From: Caenibius sp964466155
Lineage (GTDB): Bacteria > Pseudomonadota > Alphaproteobacteria > Sphingomonadales > Sphingomonadaceae
Direction: 5' to 3'
NCBI GenBank assembly: GCA_964466155.1
Contig: CAYXMY010000128.1
Span: 1 to 7,414 of the forward strand
DNA: 7,414 nucleotides
A model generated the notes under the pieces. It did no database searches and was not told where the DNA came from. It worked only from the letters and a program-made list of their open reading frames with translations. Each line of letters starts with the position of its first letter. The stretch's first letter is position 1. Shown piece after piece: positions 1 through 5,946 of this stretch. Both the position numbers and the translations under genes were made by a program.

Positions 1-53
1 CGCAAAAGCCCCCTCTCCCGCACGCAAAGGCCGGAACGGTTACGGGAAAGCCC

Positions 54-72
54 GGTTTTCCGCCGGAAAACC
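54..72. repeat. Perfect 8-bp inverted repeat with 3-nt loop
   Basis: GGTTTTCC at 54-61 and GGAAAACC at 65-72 are exact reverse complements around the loop GCC. A second small hairpin, CGGG-AAAG-CCCG at 43-54, shares base 54, so the two could form alternative structures. No clear T-run follows on either strand, so a canonical intrinsic terminator is not supported. It could be a weak bidirectional terminator or a protein binding site, or it could be chance. Confidence 0.45.
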
Positions 73-322
73 CCACCTCAAACACGCAACAACCCCCACC
101 ACCCAATGGGACCAGTGCGGGAGCAATTGTGACTCGCCGGGGGGCAGGGAAAGCGCTTCTGACCGCCGATGCGCGGGCAGGGAGGAGCGCTTCGAGCGAT
201 TCGATCTACATCCCCCGCCCCAGGTTGACGCGCTCAATCGACCCGCAGCTAGCGCTGCTGTGGCCTCATATTACCATGTTTGTTCAATCCGAAGGCAGCA
301 GTCCAACAGCCCCCTCATGGAT

Positions 323-343
323 AAACCCGAGCGCGTAGCGCGG
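323..343 (-). terminator. Possible weak terminator at end of T1SS operon
   Basis: About 52 nt beyond the BamE-like stop codon, the minus-strand RNA can fold GCGC-UAC-GCGC, extended by two more G-C pairs across a 2-nt bulge, and is followed by GGGTTTAT. The position suits an operon terminator, but the stem is short and the U-tract is only three bases. A Rho-dependent end or a terminator further left is equally possible. Confidence 0.3.
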
Positions 344-394
344 TCATGCGCGATGGAGGGCTGGAGGATCTGCAAACAGCTTATTCGTCAGCGC

Positions 395-823
395 TCAACT
401 TCCAGCAAGCTGCTGGCATTGCCGGCGGCGCCAGACAGTATCGCGCACCAACTGCTGTGCATCGAACACCACTTTATACTGGCACACCATGAAGTTTTGC
501 GATTGCGGCAGCCTGAACTGAAAGTTGTAGTCCCACTGCGAACCTTGCTGCCGGAGCGGTTCTCCCAGCATGGCGCGAATTTGCGTCTGGGTCAGTCCCG
601 GCTTCACCATCGCAAAATGCTTGGGCTCGGTAACGATGCCATCGCGCACGAAGGGTTCCTTCATATCGTGCGGAGCGATTGCAACATTGGTGTATTTCAG
701 CGCATGCTGATTGCTTACCCGATCCACGGGGTTGCGCTCCTTGGCAAATGCGGCGCCAACTGTGCCTGCGCACAGACCTGCCGCCAGCAAGGCAGTGGCA
801 ACGAAAGATGTCGTCTTGCCCAT
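395..823 (-). CDS. Secreted SmpA/OmlA (BamE-like) domain protein of the T1SS operon
   Basis: A 142-residue exported protein and the last gene of the operon. The start at 823 is preferred over an in-frame upstream ATG at 856 for two reasons: AAAGGA lies 7 nt in front of it, and the upstream start would place its first codons inside the hlyD coding end. Residues 1-27 form a signal peptide (MGKTTSF, a hydrophobic core, then AFA before KER), suggesting signal peptidase I cleavage. The Cys at 18 is preceded by Gly-Leu and does not form a proper lipobox, so the protein is probably not a lipoprotein, unlike classical BamE. Residues about 70-138 resemble the SmpA/OmlA fold: a GLTQTQIRAMLGEP turn-helix, then WDYNFQF, CQYKVVFD and a Trp/Cys-containing last strand. 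C114 and C136 could form a disulphide. Family members assist outer-membrane protein assembly. A role in assembling or stabilising the secretion channel is inferred from context only. The domain call is fairly secure; the function is not. Confidence 0.75.
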   Translation of the reverse strand: MGKTTSFVATALLAAGLCAGTVGAAFAKERNPVDRVSNQHALKYTNVAIAPHDMKEPFVRDGIVTEPKHFAMVKPGLTQTQIRAMLGEPLRQQGSQWDYNFQFRLPQSQNFMVCQYKVVFDAQQLVRDTVWRRRQCQQLAGS

Positions 824-830
824 GATTGAA

Positions 831-838
831 TCCTTTCC
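831..838 (-). promoter_or_regulatory. Shine-Dalgarno site deciding the BamE-like start
   Basis: On the minus strand GGAAAGGA lies 7 nt before the ATG at 823, in the 22-nt gap after the hlyD stop. It is a strong match to the anti-SD sequence and favours this start over the in-frame ATG at 856. Confidence 0.7.
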
Positions 839-845
839 GGTGATA

Positions 846-2087
846 TCAGCGCTCACGAAGTGCTTCGCGCGCTTTGTTCAGGGGTTTGGTCAGATAATCC
901 CACACGGTTTTCCTGCCCGTGCGGATATCGGCGGTGGTCACCATGCCCGGCGTGATCGGCAGGCGGCGACCTGCCTTATCCACCAGCGCGTCAGAATTGG
1001 TGCGCACCAGCACGCGGTAATAGACGATCTCGGGCTTGACCTCGTCGCGCAGCGTATCCGGCGCAATCGTTTCGACCTTGCCTTCCAGGCCGCCATAGAT
1101 CGAATAATCGTAGGCGGTCACTTTCACCAGCGCGCTCTGCCCAGGATGGATGAACGCGATATCGCGTGGGGAGATACGCGTTTCCACCAGCAGTTGATCG
1201 CCCATCGGCACCAGTGTCATCACCGAACCGCCCGGTGCGATCACGCCGCCGATGGTGGTCACATTCAGGCTTTTCACGATACCGCGCATCGGTGCCGTCA
1301 GCGTCGTGCGCACCAGTGCATCCTCGCGTCCGCGCACCACCGATTGCAGCGATTTCACATCGGCATCGGCCTTGGTCAGATCCTCACGGCTCTTGACCAT
1401 ATAGCCTGAGCGCGCCTCGCTGAGCTTCAATTCGAGATCGGCCACCTGCCGTTGCAGGCGGATCATCTCGACATTGCTCGCCGCGCCGCTGCTCATCAGC
1501 GATTGGGTGATACCAAGTTCGCGCCGGGCCAGCGTCAACGCCCGATTGAGACCGCTTACCGTTTCATTGAGGCTGTCGCGGCGCGAGCGGAACAGCGCCG
1601 TCTCCGACGCTTTGATCTGAGGCCATTTGTCGAGTTCCGACGGGAAAACAATGCTCGGCCTGCCTTCCACCTCAGCCTGCAAGCGGGCGCTGGCCGCCAG
1701 AGCCGCACGATAGCGCGCGGCCGTTTCCTCCACACTGGATTCGCCGCGTGTCGGGTCCAGTTGGGCCAGTACCGCGCCCTTCTCGACAAGTTGGCCTTCG
1801 CGCACATTGAGCTTGGACAAGATGCCGCCTTCAAGAGACTGGATCACCTGTTCCCGCGAACTGGGAATCACTTTACCCGTACCGCTGGAAACCTCGTCAA
1901 TCTCGAAGAACCAGGCCCAGGCGAAGAATACCGCCAGAAACAAGGCAACCAGCCATATGATGCGCGCCGAATGGGTGGCGCGCGTTTCATTCAGGTCCGC
2001 CAGATCGGGCAAGGGCACACCGTTGCGCTCGCCCGACGATGCACCGCGCAGCCCTGCCATCGTTTCAACATCGATGCCGTCGCTCAT
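846..2087 (-). CDS. HlyD-family T1SS periplasmic adaptor (membrane-fusion protein)
   Basis: A 413-residue inner-membrane-anchored adaptor that links the ABC exporter to the TolC-like duct. It has a short cytoplasmic N-terminus (about 1-42) and one transmembrane helix (about 43-61, ending in Trp/Phe-rich WAWFF). The first half of a lipoyl/barrel-sandwich domain is at about 80-112 (SLEGGILSKLNVREGQLVEKG). A long Ala/Leu/Glu-rich coiled-coil hairpin spans about 115-258, and the second lipoyl half is at about 262-294 (APMRGIVKSL, with GG turns). The C-terminal beta-barrel ends in ITPGMVTTADIRTGRKTVWDY (split: ITPGM at 378-382, GRKTVWDY at 391-398), a near match to the HlyD secretion-protein signature. 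Near the hairpin tip, L197 and S204 have the spacing of the TolC-contacting RLS motif, but the expected Arg position holds E190 with R189 beside it. Length is normal for the family. The start overlaps the ABC gene stop (ATGA), with AGGGAG 7 nt upstream, implying coupled translation. LapC-like by context; no symbol assigned. Confidence 0.95.
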   Translation of the reverse strand: MSDGIDVETMAGLRGASSGERNGVPLPDLADLNETRATHSARIIWLVALFLAVFFAWAWFFEIDEVSSGTGKVIPSSREQVIQSLEGGILSKLNVREGQLVEKGAVLAQLDPTRGESSVEETAARYRAALAASARLQAEVEGRPSIVFPSELDKWPQIKASETALFRSRRDSLNETVSGLNRALTLARRELGITQSLMSSGAASNVEMIRLQRQVADLELKLSEARSGYMVKSREDLTKADADVKSLQSVVRGREDALVRTTLTAPMRGIVKSLNVTTIGGVIAPGGSVMTLVPMGDQLLVETRISPRDIAFIHPGQSALVKVTAYDYSIYGGLEGKVETIAPDTLRDEVKPEIVYYRVLVRTNSDALVDKAGRRLPITPGMVTTADIRTGRKTVWDYLTKPLNKAREALRER

Positions 2088-4390
2088 GCCGGTTCTCCCT
2101 GATCGCTAGGCGTTTGAGGGCGCACCACCAGACGGGTCTTAACCGGGGCAGGAGCAACCGCCCCCGCCGGCGGTTGCTGCGCATTGCCGCGCAGCCGCGC
2201 CAGCACCTGTTCCTTGGGGCCATCCATCACGATAGCGCCGCCATCGACCACGATCACGCGTTCGACCGCATCGAGCACCCCCATGCGGTGCGTGGCCACA
2301 ATCAACGCATGTTCGGGCGATAGCTGGCGCAGATGCGCGATCACGTTGCGCTCCGTCGCCTCATCCAGCGCCGTTGTCGGCTCGTCCAGCAACAGCACGC
2401 GCGGCCCTCGCAACAGCATCCGCGCCAGCAGTACCCCCTGACGCTGTCCGCCGGACATGCCCAGCCCGCCTTCCTGCACGGGATGGTCGAGCCCGAGCGG
2501 CAGACGCTGTACGTAAGCCCACGCACCCGCTGCCTGCAAAGCCGCCAGAAGCTGCTCATCGCTGGCGAGCGGCGCACCGAGCTTCAGATTTTCGCGCAAT
2601 GTACCATGAAACAGGCGGGCGTTCTGCGTCAAAAGGCCTACATCGCGGCGTACGTCCGCCGGATCGATGTGGGAAAGTTCCACACCATCCAGCATCACCG
2701 AACCGGCAACCGGCCCCATCAGGCCCGACAGCGCTTGCAACAGGGTGGACTTACCCGCCCCGTTACGCCCGAGTACCGCGATACGCTCCCCCGCCTCGAT
2801 CTTGAGCGACTTGATCGCCAATGCCGGGGTCTCGCCATCGTAGCTGAACGCCGCGCCATCGAGTTCGAAGTGCCCCCGCAAGGTGGAGCGGTGCACGCAG
2901 GTGGCATCGCGCGGATTGTCCACCGGCAGTTTCATCAACTGATCGAGCGACTGGGCCGCGATCTTCGCCTGCTGCCAGCGATTGAGCACGGCGGTAATTG
3001 ACGATAGCGGCGCGAGCATGCGGCTGACCAGAATGCTCGCCGCCACGAGCACGCCGGTGCTCATCGCCCCGGCCATCACATGCGGCACGCCGAAAAAGAT
3101 CACCACGGCAAAGGCCGCACCCTGCACCGTCTGCATCCAGTTGTTCAAGCGATTGAGCAGATCGCGCAGGAGCAGGCCGGAATCGGCATTGACCGCGTTG
3201 TAGTGGTTCCATTGGTTCTGGAAGCGTTGCTCAGCCTGCAGAACCTTGATGTCTTCTATGCCTTGCACGGCTTCCACCAGCATGGCGTTGCGCAAGGACG
3301 CCTCCCTCATGCCCGTTTGCGCCAGGCTCCGCAGCTTCGGCTGGGCCAGGATGCTCGGTATCAACAGCAAGACGAATGCCGCCAGCGGCACCAGCACCAG
3401 CCAACCCGCGATGAACCAGAACACGACGCAAAACAGCAGGAAGAACGGCAGGTCCGCCGCCGCGGCAATCGTCGTGGATGTCAGCATATCGCGCACCGGC
3501 TCCAGCTCGCGGATCTGCGAGATGAAGGTCCCGGTGGAGCGCGGGCGGGCACTGTTCTTGACGCGCAGCGCGTGGCCAAACACCCGGTCGGAAATCCGCA
3601 GGTCGGCCCGTTTGCCCAGCAGATCGGTGATGCGCATACGCGCGTCGCGCATCGCCCAGGCGAAGATCAGTGACAGCAGCACACCGCCGGACAGCACATA
3701 GAGCGTGGGCATCGACTGCGCGGGCACCACCCGGTCGTACACCTGCATCGAGAACAGCACGCCCGCCAGCGCCATCAGGTTGGTGACGAGCGAGGCGACG
3801 AGGATATGCGCGTAAGGCCGCCAGTCCACGAGCACCAGACTGCGCAGCCAGTGGTCTTCCACAGGTGCGATGTAATCGTCCACCCGGACATCGCGGGCCG
3901 ATTGCAACGGACGCAGCACCGCCAAAGTCTGGACATAGGGCTGCAACTCTTCGATGCGGCGCGTCATCGTTGCGCCGCCGTCGCCGCTCATCACCAGGGT
4001 GAGCGTGTCTTCGCCCATGGCCGTGACCACAGCCACCTGCCCACCGTCCAGTTGCACGGCCACCGGCAACCGCCATGGATTGAGATCGGCCAGTCTGGGC
4101 TGCACCAATTGCAGCGACAGCCCGGCCTGACGGGCCATTTCGCGCGCCTGATCTTCGATGGGCGCGCGTTCGTTCCACTGCGCCACGATCCGGATATGTT
4201 CGGGCGAAGCATTCAACTGGTAATGGGCGGCCACGGCCAGCACAGCGTGCCGCCAACCGGTTTGCAACGGATGGAATGCATGATCGGCGGCAGGGGCTGC
4301 GCGCGCGCCACCGCTCGCGTTGTTCGCATCAGCCGCATCGGCGCCCGGCACCGGCTCTTCGGCCATCGGGGATTGGCTTTCCTGGCTCAT
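2084..4390 (-). CDS. T1SS ABC permease/ATPase with degenerate C39-like domain (LapB-like)
   Basis: A 768-residue inner-membrane exporter powering adhesin secretion. Order: an Ala/acidic N-terminal extension (1-38); a C39-peptidase-like domain (about 39-150); six predicted transmembrane helices (about 190-215, 218-238, 303-325, 328-350, 425-445, 446-462); and a nucleotide-binding domain (about 505-732). ATPase motifs are all present: Walker A GRNGAGKST at 541-549 (K547), Q-loop Q589, signature MSGGQ at 645-649, Walker B VLLLDE at 665-670 with catalytic E670, D-loop TALD, and switch H701. The C39-like domain has no cysteine at all (the only Cys residues are 321 and 498), and the usual His/Asp region reads GQVAVV and SGDGG. 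It therefore cannot cut a leader peptide and probably acts as a substrate-docking domain, as in HlyB/LapB exporters. An unusual Pro/Ala-rich tail of about 35 residues (733-768) follows the ATPase. The start overlaps the tolC stop by ATGA, with GGGGA 6 nt upstream. Confidence 0.96.
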   Translation of the reverse strand: MSQESQSPMAEEPVPGADAADANNASGGARAAPAADHAFHPLQTGWRHAVLAVAAHYQLNASPEHIRIVAQWNERAPIEDQAREMARQAGLSLQLVQPRLADLNPWRLPVAVQLDGGQVAVVTAMGEDTLTLVMSGDGGATMTRRIEELQPYVQTLAVLRPLQSARDVRVDDYIAPVEDHWLRSLVLVDWRPYAHILVASLVTNLMALAGVLFSMQVYDRVVPAQSMPTLYVLSGGVLLSLIFAWAMRDARMRITDLLGKRADLRISDRVFGHALRVKNSARPRSTGTFISQIRELEPVRDMLTSTTIAAAADLPFFLLFCVVFWFIAGWLVLVPLAAFVLLLIPSILAQPKLRSLAQTGMREASLRNAMLVEAVQGIEDIKVLQAEQRFQNQWNHYNAVNADSGLLLRDLLNRLNNWMQTVQGAAFAVVIFFGVPHVMAGAMSTGVLVAASILVSRMLAPLSSITAVLNRWQQAKIAAQSLDQLMKLPVDNPRDATCVHRSTLRGHFELDGAAFSYDGETPALAIKSLKIEAGERIAVLGRNGAGKSTLLQALSGLMGPVAGSVMLDGVELSHIDPADVRRDVGLLTQNARLFHGTLRENLKLGAPLASDEQLLAALQAAGAWAYVQRLPLGLDHPVQEGGLGMSGGQRQGVLLARMLLRGPRVLLLDEPTTALDEATERNVIAHLRQLSPEHALIVATHRMGVLDAVERVIVVDGGAIVMDGPKEQVLARLRGNAQQPPAGAVAPAPVKTRLVVRPQTPSDQGEPA
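2095..2100 (-). promoter_or_regulatory. Shine-Dalgarno site for hlyD inside the ABC gene end
   Basis: On the minus strand AGGGAG lies 7 nt upstream of the HlyD-family ATG at 2087. It falls within the last codons of the ABC gene, which supports this start and coupled translation. Confidence 0.65.
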
Positions 4391-5808
4391 TGTTCGTCCC
4401 CGCTGGAAATTACAGGATCGGCATCCTTGCCGGCATCGTCCAGCCCGAAGGTGCTGCGCAAACGGTCGCTATAGTAAAGGCATTGCACGGCCAGACGGTA
4501 TTGCAAGTGCATGCCCTGGGCCTGGTCGACGCGGGCACTATGGTATTCCTGTTCGGCGTTGAGCAAATCGAGCAGCGAACGCGTGCCCAATTGCAGATAT
4601 TGCTGCCGATACAGGCCGCGCGTGGCGTTGATGCTGCCCACGCGCATTTGCAACACTGGCGCACGGTCGGCCCAGCCATCGGCCTGCGCCTTCGCATCGG
4701 CAAGGCCCTGCCGCATTTCCAGATTGGCCTGCTCAACGGCATCATCGAAGGCCCGCAATTGATGGACCGCAGCACGTTCCCGCGCCCGTGCACCGCCACC
4801 TTGATACAGCGGCATGGAAAGGTTCATGCCGAACTGCCCGGTGGTGCGATAATCGCCATAAAGCCGCGAGCCCTTGGTCAGCGCATAGCCGACACTGCCG
4901 TCCAGCGTCACGGTGGGCATGCGTTCGGCCTTGGCGATGTCGAGATCGGCCCGCGCTTCATCGCGGCGCGCGCTCGCCAGGCGTACGGCAGGCGTGTCTA
5001 TATCGAGACCGCCCCGGCAAGCCGCGCCGTCTTCCAGCACCGCGGGCATATCGCCCGTAATCGTCACCGGCGCGGTGCGCCCCGTCAGATGCATCAATGA
5101 AAGGCTGGCGCGCAGCGCTTCCGCCTCGGCGCCCAGCAATTGCGAGCGTACCGCATCCACGCGGGAATTGGCCTGCTCCACATCCGATCGCGATGTGGCC
5201 CCTTTCGCGACGCGTTCCGCCACCAGGGCCGTGATCGAAGTGACGGCGGCAAGCTGTTCTCGGGCGATCTGTACCAACGCTTGCTGCAAGTGCGCATCGA
5301 CCCATGCCTGCGCGGTGTTCAGAGCGACTTCATCGGTCGCCAGTTCCACTTGCGCTTCGCTGGCGCGCACGCCGGACTGCGCCTTGTGCTTCGCGCCAGC
5401 GACCTTGCCGAAGTCATACAGCATCTGCGACCCGGTCAGCTTGGCGGTGAACACGTGCCGCGAGTCATAGCTGCTGTTGCGGTAGTTGTTGTTCTGGCTT
5501 TCGATGCCGCCCGTAATTTGCGGCTTGTAGCCCGCCTTGGCGGCTTCCACGCCTTCGTTCGCCTGCAGCACCTGCTCGCCCGCGCCGCGCACGCTGGGAT
5601 GCGTCCGCACCGCCGCGCGCACCGCGCCATCCATGTCCAGTGGAGCGTTACCGGGCGTTTGCGCAGCGGCCATGCTTGCGCCCAGCGCCAGCAGGCACGC
5701 CCCGGCAACGCGATGCGCGGCGAAATGGGAGACAAGCGAAAGCACCGGAGTATCCGCCGGCAGCAAGCGTTCTGACCGTATCGACTGCCAGGCTGGTTTT
5801 CTTATCAT
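4387..5808 (-). CDS. TolC-family outer-membrane channel of the T1SS
   Basis: About 473 residues, normal for TolC/LapE-type ducts that form a trimeric outer-membrane barrel with a periplasmic helical tunnel. Two outer-membrane-efflux-protein repeats are visible. Numbering from this start, the first contains SQMLYDFGK (about 127-135) after a Gln/Asn-rich strand, and the second contains NLSMPLYQGGGARARE (about 329-344). Long Ala/Glu/Gln-rich helices follow each, and the C-terminal helix carries the typical LGTRSLLDLLNAEQEY segment (about 407-422). The signal-peptide core is VAGACLLALGASMAAA followed by Gln, at about 34-49. This makes the n-region unusually long (over 30 residues) if translation begins at ATG 5808. 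Other in-frame starts are TTG at 5820 and GTG at 5745; the GTG would give a normal-length signal peptide. No candidate has an ideal SD (GAGG is 13 nt before the ATG and only 1 nt before the TTG). The stop overlaps the ABC gene start by ATGA. The family call is secure; the start is not. Confidence 0.93.
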   Translation of the reverse strand: MIRKPAWQSIRSERLLPADTPVLSLVSHFAAHRVAGACLLALGASMAAAQTPGNAPLDMDGAVRAAVRTHPSVRGAGEQVLQANEGVEAAKAGYKPQITGGIESQNNNYRNSSYDSRHVFTAKLTGSQMLYDFGKVAGAKHKAQSGVRASEAQVELATDEVALNTAQAWVDAHLQQALVQIAREQLAAVTSITALVAERVAKGATSRSDVEQANSRVDAVRSQLLGAEAEALRASLSLMHLTGRTAPVTITGDMPAVLEDGAACRGGLDIDTPAVRLASARRDEARADLDIAKAERMPTVTLDGSVGYALTKGSRLYGDYRTTGQFGMNLSMPLYQGGGARARERAAVHQLRAFDDAVEQANLEMRQGLADAKAQADGWADRAPVLQMRVGSINATRGLYRQQYLQLGTRSLLDLLNAEQEYHSARVDQAQGMHLQYRLAVQCLYYSDRLRSTFGLDDAGKDADPVISSGDEQ

Positions 5809-5946
5809 TTTCAGGCTCAAGCCTCATCTTCGCACAAGCTTGGGGCCATCATGCCGCAGGCACTACGACGCGATTGCTCTGGATTACAATTCACACGGCC
5901 TGCCCCACCCAACAGAATGGCAGGACAGGCCGCGAGCGGGCAGTCA
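5809..5946. other. Adhesin-tolC intergenic gap
   Basis: This is the largest gap within the operon, about 138 nt. It contains the inverted repeat at 5896-5932 and, just before the tolC start, a small AGGCT/AGCCT hairpin with a 2-nt loop at 5813-5824. No convincing -35/-10 pair was seen on the minus strand, so whether tolC has its own promoter is undecided. Confidence 0.5.
5896..5932 (-). terminator. Inverted repeat after the adhesin gene: possible attenuator or RNA-processing hairpin
   Basis: CGGCCTG at 5896-5902 and CAGGCCG at 5926-5932 form a perfect 7-bp stem around a 23-nt loop. An overlapping alternative is a 6-bp stem, CCTGCC (5899-5904) with GGCAGG (5919-5924). It lies about 15 nt downstream of the adhesin stop. 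The minus-strand sequence after it (GTGTGAATTGT) has no U-run, so it is not a canonical intrinsic terminator. Partial termination or 3'-end protection of the adhesin message would fit the place, but this is inference. Confidence 0.4.

Larger units (their letters stand above)
1..394. other. Downstream intergenic region, no convincing gene
   Basis: This stretch follows the stop codon of the last operon gene (transcription runs leftward) and reaches the window edge. Short open frames exist on both strands, but none shows a recognisable domain, signal peptide or good ribosome binding site in front of its start. One plus-strand frame continues antisense into the BamE-like gene and is best read as a shadow. 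No tRNA or other RNA gene was recognised. What can be seen is a terminator-like hairpin near 327-343 and a perfect short inverted repeat at 54-72, both listed separately. A gene entering from the left edge cannot be excluded. Confidence 0.6.

Noticed and set aside
225..253. TTGACG followed 17 nt later by GCTAGC as a plus-strand promoter
   Set aside because: The -10 match is poor and no supported plus-strand gene follows.
260..829. 189-residue plus-strand open frame
   Set aside because: It lies antisense to the BamE-like gene and has no recognisable domain or SD. The minus-strand gene has a signal peptide, family motifs and operon spacing.
711..1409. 232-residue plus-strand open frame rich in His, Arg and Gln
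   Set aside because: Its composition is typical of the antisense of a high-GC gene, and it overlaps the clear HlyD-family CDS.
3231..4256. 341-residue minus-strand open frame
   Set aside because: It is an Arg/Ala/Gly-rich shifted frame inside the ABC gene, with no hydrophobic or motif pattern.
4276..5100. 274-residue plus-strand open frame
   Set aside because: It is antisense to the TolC gene, with no family signal and no start context.
5650..5827. Short minus-strand frame starting at ATG 5827, overlapping the tolC start (59 codons)
   Set aside because: It is out of frame with tolC, has no domain and no SD, and turns Arg/Cys-rich. Considered as a leader peptide or frameshift, but the tolC frame already contains the signal peptide.
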